From Paenibacillus luteus (GTDB taxonomy: Bacteria; Bacillota; Bacilli; Paenibacillales; Paenibacillaceae), in assembly GCF_006542765.1 (NCBI RefSeq), contig NZ_SKCD01000002.1, forward strand, positions 62,001-126,000: a DNA stretch of 64,000 nucleotides, in the 5' to 3' direction. The position numbers were made by a program, and so were the translations under genes. Below are positions 56,080-64,000 of this stretch, one piece after another (positions within the stretch are counted from its first letter, which is position 1; each line of letters begins with the position of its first letter). The notes below the pieces were generated by a model, which was not told the DNA's origin, searched no databases, and was given only the letters and a program-made list of their open reading frames with translations.

Positions 56080-56985
56080 TCATTCCTTATAATAGCTGCG
56101 GATAACAATATCCTGATCATAATTGCCAAAGCCTTTCCCATACAGCGTCAGTCCCCCGCGTCCGCGCGATACATCCTCTGCGCTAATCCGGAACGTCCAC
56201 TGCGAACGATCCCATGATACATCCTCTATGGTCAGCTCCGAAATTTGCTGCCCATCGACGAAGCTGCCGCTCTCATTAATGCGCAAAACCTTCATTAACC
56301 CATATTGGTTGACATCCGAGTGCCACCACTCCGGCGAGAGCCTGCCTCTAAAGCTGCCAAAGTCGCCAGGGCTTGTCCATATGCCCATGGATTTGTCATT
56401 AATCGTAAACTCAATATCCGAGGGCCAGTTTTCATTGATGTGAGGAGCTTCAGAGCCGATCTCAAGAGAAATCTCAATTTCATTCACCACTTGGTCCTTG
56501 AAAAGGTAATTCGGGATTTTATATTCGACAAAACCTCTTGCAAACCATAGAATGCCTGCCTGAACACGTTCCGGATCTAAAAAGTAAGTCGGGTTATCGT
56601 ACTGCCCGATCATTTTGTCTTTTGTCGCTATGCCACAGGTTGGCGCAGCCTCAAAATCGGTGTAATGACCAACCGGAATCGAAACTTCCGTAAATTTTCT
56701 AGCTTCAGGCTTCGATTGTGATAAGCGGATTTGCAGATACTCTGTAGATAGCGAGCAATATTTATAGGTACCGCCATTCACTCTTCTCATGCGATAACCA
56801 ACTAGCCCTGCCTTTTGAAGCTTGTTGACATGGGTGCTCACGATTGCACTGCTTAAATACAGCGTAGCGGCCAGTTCTTTAATATGCATCTCTTTTGTAT
56901 ATAATAAATCGATAATTTGCAAGCGTACTTCACTGGCTAATGCTTCATACACACGAAGCGACTGGGCGTCGGTCGTTAAATACAT
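56080..56985 (-). CDS. ArsR-type winged-helix regulator with large C-terminal domain
   Basis: A 301-residue protein. The N-terminal 90 residues are an ArsR-like winged helix (SEVRLQIIDLLYTKEMHIKEL, then YLSSAIVSTHVNKLQKAGLV in part). No metal-site cysteine motif is present. The remaining 200 residues are beta-rich with many aromatics (FARGFVEYKIPNYLF, WPSDIEFTINDKSMGIWTSPGDFGSF in part, DRSQWTFRISAEDV) and look like a sandwich or jelly-roll, possibly a sugar sensor. GGGAG lies before the ATG. It is divergent from the GH51 gene, with two related palindromes in between. Confidence 0.82.
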   Translation of the reverse strand: MYLTTDAQSLRVYEALASEVRLQIIDLLYTKEMHIKELAATLYLSSAIVSTHVNKLQKAGLVGYRMRRVNGGTYKYCSLSTEYLQIRLSQSKPEARKFTEVSIPVGHYTDFEAAPTCGIATKDKMIGQYDNPTYFLDPERVQAGILWFARGFVEYKIPNYLFKDQVVNEIEISLEIGSEAPHINENWPSDIEFTINDKSMGIWTSPGDFGSFRGRLSPEWWHSDVNQYGLMKVLRINESGSFVDGQQISELTIEDVSWDRSQWTFRISAEDVSRGRGGLTLYGKGFGNYDQDIVIRSYYKE

Positions 56986-57004
56986 CGTTAATCTCCCATC
57001 TTTA

Positions 57005-57026
57005 GAATTAGCAATTTAGCTAATCC
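57005..57026. promoter_or_regulatory. ArsR-type operator, copy 1 (regulator side)
   Basis: ATTAGC (57007-57012) and GCTAAT (57019-57024) flank AATTTA. Over 22 bases it matches copy 2 at 16 positions. It lies 20 bases upstream of the regulator start, so autoregulation is likely. Confidence 0.6.
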
Positions 57027-57053
57027 TATTCCATTTCAATTGCTGCGTATTGA

Positions 57054-57082
57054 TTGTATTTCTATATTATGATAAATATGAT
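57054..57082 (+). promoter_or_regulatory. Predicted promoter of the GH51 gene
   Basis: TTGTAT (57054-57059), 17-base spacer, TATGAT (57077-57082). Transcription would start near 57089, just before operator copy 2. Confidence 0.5.
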
Positions 57083-57086
57083 ATAA

Positions 57087-58658
<1,572 letters not shown>

Positions 58659-58690
58659 ACCAATTCAATGCGGGAGCATATTGAATGAGC

Positions 58691-58724
58691 AAAAACCGCA
58701 GGAGCACATGCTCCTGCGGTTTTT
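58691..58724. terminator. Bidirectional terminator between GH51 and GH5 genes
   Basis: AAAAACCGCAGGAGCA (58691-58706) pairs perfectly with TGCTCCTGCGGTTTTT (58709-58724); T-runs on both strands. Confidence 0.93.
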
Positions 58725-58747
58725 TTCTTTTCATACGCCATGCTTAA

Positions 58748-60364
58748 TTATGATATAGCGGCAATTCGAATCCACTGTATCGCTACCGGGTGCTCCTCCG
58801 CACGGAGAATGAGCTTTTGCAGGCCTTCTGCCTGGATTTGGACTTGTATGCGCACGTTCTGCCAATGGTCGCTCTCCAACTGCCGAGCTCCAATAAATGT
58901 ATCATTCATCGAAGCCATCACTCTTGCGATGCCCGGTCCTCGAACGAGCAGCTCAAGCTCAATTGTTATCGGAGCACTAGCTACCGTAAATTCGTAAGCA
59001 ACCCAATCGGACGGAGCGAGCTGAACATAAAGCCGCTCATCCGTTTGCCATTCCTCTCCCTTCATATGCTGAAAGTTCGGCGTTTCTCTCGCACTGTCCA
59101 CAAATCGGATATCCACACCGTCCCCGCTGCGATATTCAATATTTTTATCCGCACGCCTGCTAATGCCGTAACTGATTCCTTCTCCTTTATAACCGTAAAA
59201 AATAGCCGGTATCGTCACTGTCGCCCTACGGAACAACGCATTGACAACTTCAGGACGATAGGTACAGTTCTCGATTCGTATATTGTCTAGATAGGCCCAC
59301 AAAATGTGTTCCACCGCTTCCGCGCTTGGCCTCGCCCCGCCCTGCATATAATCGATAAGCTGCTGCCAGTTCTCTGGCATATTAACCGAACACGGGGAGT
59401 TCGTACAATCGAGCTTCTTCCACGTCCAGAAGTTCCACGAAATATCGTGATCCTCATACAAGCGGAAAGCTCCCGTAAACCAATCACAGTTGTTTTCCCC
59501 GCCCTCACCCATAAAGATCGGAAAGTCCAGCTCCTCGCGCTTGTCCAAAAACGGCTGGATACTCTCCGTATCCGGATTGTTCCAATACTTGTGGAATTGC
59601 AGCATCAGATTATCATCGAGCCGCTCGTCGAAGATGGACCAATCCGTCGCCCAATGCGCACCTTCCAATATGATCATATGCTGCTGGTCCACTTCCCGAA
59701 TGGCCGAGATGATGTCCTTGTACAGCGGCATAATTTGCCCGTTATATTGCGCGAACCAATTGGGAAGCGGCTCATTCAGCAGATCATAACCCGCAACAAT
59801 CCATTCATCTTTGTAACGATTGGCAAGCGCTCTCCATAAATCAACCGTCAATTGCTTATTTTGTTCGTTTAGAAACAGCTCCGGCAGATCATTCGCGGAA
59901 TCGTCTATATTCGTCCCCGTCTGCCCCCCAGGTGCCCCATGTAAATCCAGAATGACATAAAGGGAATGAATCCGGCACCAATCAATTACACGGTCAATAA
60001 GCGCCAAACGATTTTCTTTGATTTGCAAAACAGCGTCGTCCTCGATTAGAAATCTGGCGTTAATCGGCACGCGCACCGAATTAAAGCCTTCGGCCGCAAT
60101 TTTCTCAATGTCCGCTTCCGCTGTATAACGATCATAATAAAGCTCCCAGAATTCATCAGCTTTCTTGTCGCCGATTAATTCACTAATCATTCGCTCGATC
60201 CGTCTCGGGCGGTCGCCTTCATCAGGAAATCGCCACATGTAGCCCTCAGGCAGCAGCCAGCTCCCAAAACCGACACCTCGCAGCAAAATTTCTTTCCCGT
60301 CTCCATTGACCACTTTTTTGCCCGATGCTTTTAGAAATCCAGATACATCTTGATTTTTCTCCAT
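58748..60364 (-). CDS. Glycoside hydrolase family 5 enzyme with C-terminal CBM-like domain, cytoplasmic
   Basis: A 538-residue protein. Family 5 TIM barrel (about 15-365) with LRGVGFGSWLLPEG at the start, acid/base Glu198 in DLLNEPLP and nucleophile Glu287 in FPIFMGEGGEN. A C-terminal beta-sandwich (about 415-538) resembles CBM6/35 modules. No signal peptide, unlike most GH5 cellulases, so it probably acts on imported beta-glucan, mannan or related oligosaccharides. It closes the operon after the two permease genes. The ribosome binding site is weak (AAAGGGTGG, about 15 bases). Confidence 0.9.
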   Translation of the reverse strand: MEKNQDVSGFLKASGKKVVNGDGKEILLRGVGFGSWLLPEGYMWRFPDEGDRPRRIERMISELIGDKKADEFWELYYDRYTAEADIEKIAAEGFNSVRVPINARFLIEDDAVLQIKENRLALIDRVIDWCRIHSLYVILDLHGAPGGQTGTNIDDSANDLPELFLNEQNKQLTVDLWRALANRYKDEWIVAGYDLLNEPLPNWFAQYNGQIMPLYKDIISAIREVDQQHMIILEGAHWATDWSIFDERLDDNLMLQFHKYWNNPDTESIQPFLDKREELDFPIFMGEGGENNCDWFTGAFRLYEDHDISWNFWTWKKLDCTNSPCSVNMPENWQQLIDYMQGGARPSAEAVEHILWAYLDNIRIENCTYRPEVVNALFRRATVTIPAIFYGYKGEGISYGISRRADKNIEYRSGDGVDIRFVDSARETPNFQHMKGEEWQTDERLYVQLAPSDWVAYEFTVASAPITIELELLVRGPGIARVMASMNDTFIGARQLESDHWQNVRIQVQIQAEGLQKLILRAEEHPVAIQWIRIAAIS

Positions 60365-60390
60365 CTCCGTCTCAAACCACCCTTTCTCTA

Positions 60391-61245
60391 TTAGCCTTTA
60401 ATCGCGCCTTCGGCAATTCCGCTTAAAATATATTTTTGCAGCAGCAAGTATACAAGCAAGATCGGCAGCATCGTCAATACCAAAGAGGACAAGATCGCTG
60501 ACCAATCGTTATTGTACTCGCCAAACAGCATATTCGTGGAAATAAGCAGTGTATAATACTGTGATTTGGTCAGCATCAGAAGCGGCAGCAGAAAGTCGTT
60601 CCACATCCAAAGTGCGTTCAAAATTGCAACCGTCGCCGTAATTGGCATAAGCAATGGTAAAATGATAGCCGCATACAATCGAAATTCCCCGCAGCCGTCC
60701 ATGACGGCCGCTTCATCCAAATCCCGCGGTATCGACTTGACGAAGCCATGATATAAGAAAATCGCAAGCGCGACGCCTAATCCGATATAAATAAAGCCCA
60801 ACCCGTAAGTAGTGCCCTGCACCTTCAGTTCTTTGGCAATTTTGACAAGCGTAATTAAAATAGAATGGAAGGGTATCAACGAAGACAGCACGAACAAGGA
60901 AAACAAAAATCGGCTGAGCCTTCCTGGCGTTCTCGACATTTTGTAACCAGCCATAGATGCGAACAAGATGATGCCTGTTACACCGATCAGCGTGACTACA
61001 ATCGTGTTCCAGAAGCTTCTTAAAAAGTCGATTTTATGATATGCGTCAGCATAATTTCCAAACGTTATGGAAGTAGGGAATGAGAGCACCCGATTCAGCA
61101 TTTCTCCATCTGACTTCAGTGAATTGAGAACAGCCATGTAAATGGGAAACAACGTGATAACCGCTGCAACAAACAAGAAAAGCAGGATAAAGGCATGACC
61201 GGTTTTGTTCCCCGTCGCTGCTAGCATCGATTTACGCTTTGCCAC
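60391..61245 (-). CDS. Carbohydrate ABC transporter permease (MalG type)
   Basis: A 284-residue, six-helix permease with the coupling loop RDLDEAAVMDGCGEFRLYAAIILP (core DEAAVMDGCGEF). The start is GTG at 61245, overlapping the stop of the partner gene (TAGTG), with AGGTGGAGG four bases upstream; a longer frame from 61278 would run inside the partner. Imports the substrate of the downstream GH5 enzyme. Confidence 0.9.
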   Translation of the reverse strand: MAKRKSMLAATGNKTGHAFILLFLFVAAVITLFPIYMAVLNSLKSDGEMLNRVLSFPTSITFGNYADAYHKIDFLRSFWNTIVVTLIGVTGIILFASMAGYKMSRTPGRLSRFLFSLFVLSSLIPFHSILITLVKIAKELKVQGTTYGLGFIYIGLGVALAIFLYHGFVKSIPRDLDEAAVMDGCGEFRLYAAIILPLLMPITATVAILNALWMWNDFLLPLLMLTKSQYYTLLISTNMLFGEYNNDWSAILSSLVLTMLPILLVYLLLQKYILSGIAEGAIKG

Positions 61246-62132
61246 TATGCCTCCACCTCTCTTCTTTTCATGATCCAAAGCTGTATAACCGTCAGAATCA
61301 GCACAATGACAAACAATATGATTGCTTTCGCGCTAGCATAGCCGTACCTCTGATTAAATTTAAACGCTTCCTCCACGATGTTAAGAGCAATGACCTGCGT
61401 TGATCTGCCGGGTCCTCCGCCTGTCAAGGAATAAACGGCATCAAACACTTTGAATGAGGAGCTGAGCGTCAAGAAGATGCCGATTGTCACTGCAGGATAA
61501 ATCATCGGCAGCGTAACATAACGGAAAGTTTGCAGGCTGCTAGCGCCGTCAATGGCGGCTGCTTCTCGCAAAGAAGCCGGAACTCCTTGCAGAGCAGCGA
61601 TATAAATGACCATTTGGTAGCCGACCCCGCCCCATAGAGAAAGAATAACAATCGAATAAAAGGAGAAAGCCGGATCTCCGATCCATGATTGATCCAGGAT
61701 AAGAAGCCCCGTTTTCTCGGCTATAATCGGAAGCACCTTCGTAAAGATAAACATCCACATAAAACCGCCAATAATTAAGCTGAGCATATTAGGCATAAAG
61801 AAAATCGTACGGAACAGCACCTTGCTCTTTCTTCGTGATTCTACGAATACCGCGAGCAGCAAGGCAATTACATTTTGCAAAACAACCATGTACAGTACGT
61901 ATTTAAAGGTGAACCAAACCGACTTTATAAAATAAGGGTCATTCGTCAGCGCTTCGGTATAATTGGCGAATCCCACCATATCGTAGGTGGGATTCAAACC
62001 GTTCCAATTCGTTAAGCTGTACCAAACGCCCCCAAAGGCAGGAGCGATGGTAAACACAGCATAAAATAATAAGGCCGGCAGTACGAAGGCTAGAAGGATG
62101 ACTGTTTGCTTGTTTTTTCTGAGAACGCTCAT
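61245..62132 (-). CDS. Carbohydrate ABC transporter permease (MalF/UgpA type)
   Basis: A 295-residue permease; six helices, coupling loop SLREAAAIDGASSLQTFRYVTLP (core REAAAIDGASS), and the periplasmic WYSLTNWNGLNPTY segment common in this family. ATG 62132 has AGGAG eight bases upstream, better than the GTG at 62141 that overlaps it. Confidence 0.9.
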   Translation of the reverse strand: MSVLRKNKQTVILLAFVLPALLFYAVFTIAPAFGGVWYSLTNWNGLNPTYDMVGFANYTEALTNDPYFIKSVWFTFKYVLYMVVLQNVIALLLAVFVESRRKSKVLFRTIFFMPNMLSLIIGGFMWMFIFTKVLPIIAEKTGLLILDQSWIGDPAFSFYSIVILSLWGGVGYQMVIYIAALQGVPASLREAAAIDGASSLQTFRYVTLPMIYPAVTIGIFLTLSSSFKVFDAVYSLTGGGPGRSTQVIALNIVEEAFKFNQRYGYASAKAIILFVIVLILTVIQLWIMKRREVEA

Positions 62133-62164
62133 CTTCGTCACTCCTAATCAGTCATTGGCCCTCG

Positions 62165-63436
62165 TTATTTCGCACTTTGAACCGCAGTAGCCCACGCCTT
62201 ATCCATGCTGCTGATAAACTGGTCCTTCGTCACTTCTTTGGCAAAATAGCTCTGAAGCAGCTTCGCCTGCTCGTCAGTTACGCCATTAGGCAGCTTCAAA
62301 TCTTGATAGGCCTTGCCTTGTGCCACATATTCCGATGCTTCATTAACCCATGGGAATACCTCATACTGATGCACGCTGGAAACAGGGTTGAATTTCAATT
62401 CTTGGAACAACGTGGAGGAATCCTTCTCGTCATAGAAGTAGTTGAGCAAATCCAGCGCGACTTCTTTGTTTTTGCTCGTTTTGGATACAGCTAGCGTAGT
62501 GGAAGTAGACAAATTGATCATCGTACCTGCTGCATTATTGCTGACAGGAAGCGGGGCAACCCCAAATTCCATCTCAGGGTTAACCTTTAGAATCGTCTCC
62601 GCATTCCAAGGCCCCTGTACCCACATGGCCGCCTTGCCATTCGCAAAATCAGTAGAGCCCGCTTCGTTTCCAACCTCGAACGGTTTTGCGGTGCCATTTT
62701 CCATAATGAGATCGATGATATTAAAAATGTCTGACACATCGGCGTAGGAAGCCTCGCCTTTGTTCATCTTCTCAATCCAGTCCTTATGCTCGGATGACAC
62801 GATTCCGCCTAGCGACAAAGCAGTCATCAGCTGCGGAACCCATGATTCCTGGAAGGCCAGCAGAAACGGCTTCTTATCCGCCTGCTTCAGCTTCTCCACA
62901 ACCGCTTTCATTTCATCAAGCGTTTGCGGCGGTGTCAAGCCAAGCTCACTGAACATCTTCTTGTTGTACAGATATCCCCATGACAAGCTCTCCAACGGCA
63001 GCGCTATAATGCGTCCCTCATTCATCACCGTATTTTTTACCGTATCGTATAAGGTTTCCGTTGCCGGCTGGCCCGTAAGGTCCTCCAAATACCCGGCTTT
63101 GTCATACGTGCTCAAATCATTCGCATGAACGTCAAAGATGTCAGGCGCATCGTTCGACGCCAGTCTTGCTTGCAGCACCTGCTTAGCCTGATCAGGATTC
63201 GGCATTTCCAAGTCAATGGTGACTTCAATATTTTTCTCCGCAAGCTCCTTCGCTTTGAACTGCTCGAAGTATTTCTCGAATTGATCCTTGAATCTTGGCG
63301 AACCGATCTGAACCTTCAATTCCACCTTCTGTACTTTCGATCCTTTAGGATTGTTACCTTCATCATTCGAGCCGCAAGCAGCAAGCGACGTGACCAGCAG
63401 TGCACTAGCTAGACCAAGATAAAGCGTTTTCTTCAT
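62165..63436 (-). CDS. Sugar-binding lipoprotein of the GH5-linked ABC importer
   Basis: A 423-residue class I binding protein. From ATG 63436 the signal peptide MKKTLYLGLASALLVTSLAAC places the lipid on Cys21. GGGGGGA lies six bases upstream; the frame is open to 63499 but without a start signal. The body shows FDVHANDLSTYDKAGYLEDLT and ANGKAAMWVQGPWNAET, typical of UgpB/MalE-like binders. First gene of binding protein-permease-permease-GH5. Confidence 0.92.
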   Translation of the reverse strand: MKKTLYLGLASALLVTSLAACGSNDEGNNPKGSKVQKVELKVQIGSPRFKDQFEKYFEQFKAKELAEKNIEVTIDLEMPNPDQAKQVLQARLASNDAPDIFDVHANDLSTYDKAGYLEDLTGQPATETLYDTVKNTVMNEGRIIALPLESLSWGYLYNKKMFSELGLTPPQTLDEMKAVVEKLKQADKKPFLLAFQESWVPQLMTALSLGGIVSSEHKDWIEKMNKGEASYADVSDIFNIIDLIMENGTAKPFEVGNEAGSTDFANGKAAMWVQGPWNAETILKVNPEMEFGVAPLPVSNNAAGTMINLSTSTTLAVSKTSKNKEVALDLLNYFYDEKDSSTLFQELKFNPVSSVHQYEVFPWVNEASEYVAQGKAYQDLKLPNGVTDEQAKLLQSYFAKEVTKDQFISSMDKAWATAVQSAK

Positions 63437-63532
63437 GTTGAGTCCCCCCTGTTTGTTTGGTAGCCTCTTCAGTATAGTCAGGCAGGAAGCAGGAAGCATT
63501 ACAACCGATTAGCGGCTTTTATTGCACAATAT

Positions 63533-63546
63533 TGATAGCGCTTTAA
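63533..63546 (+). promoter_or_regulatory. Possible cre (CcpA) site upstream of the GH5-linked importer
   Basis: TGATAGCGCTTTAA fits 13 of 14 positions of TGNNARCGNWWWCA. It lies 97 bases upstream of the lipoprotein start, overlapping the end of the regulator gene. Confidence 0.5.
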
Positions 63547-64000
63547 TCCTCTTTTCCCGCTTTCTTGGCCTCGCCTGGCGTCACGCCAAAATGTTTTTTG
63601 AACACTCGGTGGAAATACGGAAGCTCCGGGTATCCGGTCAGTTGTGCGACTTCTTTGATCGATATATGAGGCTGAAGCAGTAATTCTCCAGCCTTCTCCA
63701 TGCGCTTACGGATGATATATTCCGTCAGATTCTCTCCGACTGCCGCTTTGAATGTACGGCTCAGATGCTCCTTGCTGACATAAAATTGCAGGGCAACGCT
63801 TTCAAGCGCGATGGGATCTAAAAAGTGGCAGTCCAAGTAGTTTTTCACCTCGGCAATAACAAGGCTCCCTTTCGTTTTCTGGATTGCCTCGATTTTATCT
63901 ATTGCTTCGCACCAGAGAGTGCCTATATTCCTTAATGCCTCCGCTATTCCTGCGTAAGGGACGCTTATCTTTTGCCGAGTAGTTAGCAACAGGTTATCGG
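63543..64000 (-). CDS. AraC-type regulator, C-terminal part (probably YesN-type response regulator; cut by window edge)
   Basis: The frame stays open to the window end, so the N-terminus is missing. What is seen is a helical linker and an AraC DNA-binding domain: ALESVALQFYVSKEHLSRTF and IKEVAQLTGYPELPYFHRVF, ending VTPGEAKKAG. Helix spacing and the position directly upstream of a sugar importer suggest a YesN-type response regulator, but a plain AraC protein is possible since the receiver is outside. It probably controls the downstream importer-GH5 operon. Confidence 0.82.
   Translation of the reverse strand, partial: DNLLLTTRQKISVPYAGIAEALRNIGTLWCEAIDKIEAIQKTKGSLVIAEVKNYLDCHFLDPIALESVALQFYVSKEHLSRTFKAAVGENLTEYIIRKRMEKAGELLLQPHISIKEVAQLTGYPELPYFHRVFKKHFGVTPGEAKKAGKED

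Noticed and set aside
59306-59839. 177-codon open frame on the plus strand
   Set aside because: Antisense to the GH5 barrel including its catalytic residues.

Overview
The window looks like chromosome of a Paenibacillus-type soil bacterium (Bacillota). The signs are strong AAGGAGG-like ribosome binding sites, moderate GC, YesM/YesN-type two-component pairs beside sugar ABC importers that lack their own ATPase, many glycoside hydrolases without signal peptides, lipoproteins with clear lipoboxes, Fur-type operators and CcpA-type cre-like sites. No rRNA, tRNA, CRISPR array, insertion sequence or prophage was seen.

Layout. 0-7 kb: N-terminal part of a sensor kinase, a small unknown, and a GH95-GH3 pair (alpha-L-fucosidase, beta-glucosidase/xylosidase). 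7-13.8 kb: an AT-rich EamA transporter; a sugar isomerase/epimerase plus Gfo/Idh/MocA dehydrogenase pair with a divergent AraC regulator; a 29-codon membrane peptide; an Fsr-type efflux pump with a divergent GntR regulator and three operator copies. 13.9-24 kb: a leftward locus with ROK regulator, MFS permease, membrane-bound AraC regulator, lipoprotein, two permeases and an unrecognised helical-barrel protein that may be a new carbohydrate enzyme. 24-26.3 kb: hemD and an AI-2E-family membrane protein. 26.4-31.4 kb: a Fur-controlled siderophore uptake operon with a Btr-like activator. 31.4-33.7 kb: fabF with a divergent MmyB-type regulator. 33.8-39.6 kb: a nickel uptake operon nikABCDE and nikR. 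39.7-46 kb: an accessory stretch with a Dabb protein, small unknowns, a half-length hemD copy, a MocR regulator, a TetR-SDR pair with two operators, and gene-poor sequence. 46.2-56 kb: yesN-yesM, an ABC importer and lacZ. 56-58.7 kb: an ArsR-type regulator divergent from GH51 arabinofuranosidase, with two matching operators. 58.7-64 kb: an AraC-type regulator (cut by the window), an ABC importer and a cytoplasmic GH5 enzyme.

How it fits together. Most of the window serves the uptake and intracellular trimming of plant oligosaccharides. Lipoproteins bind sugars, paired permeases import them (the ATPase is probably shared and encoded elsewhere), and cytoplasmic GH2, GH3, GH5, GH51 and GH95 enzymes remove galactose, glucose/xylose, arabinose and fucose. 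Each module has its own sensor or repressor. Iron and nickel uptake operons with metal-responsive control lie in the middle.
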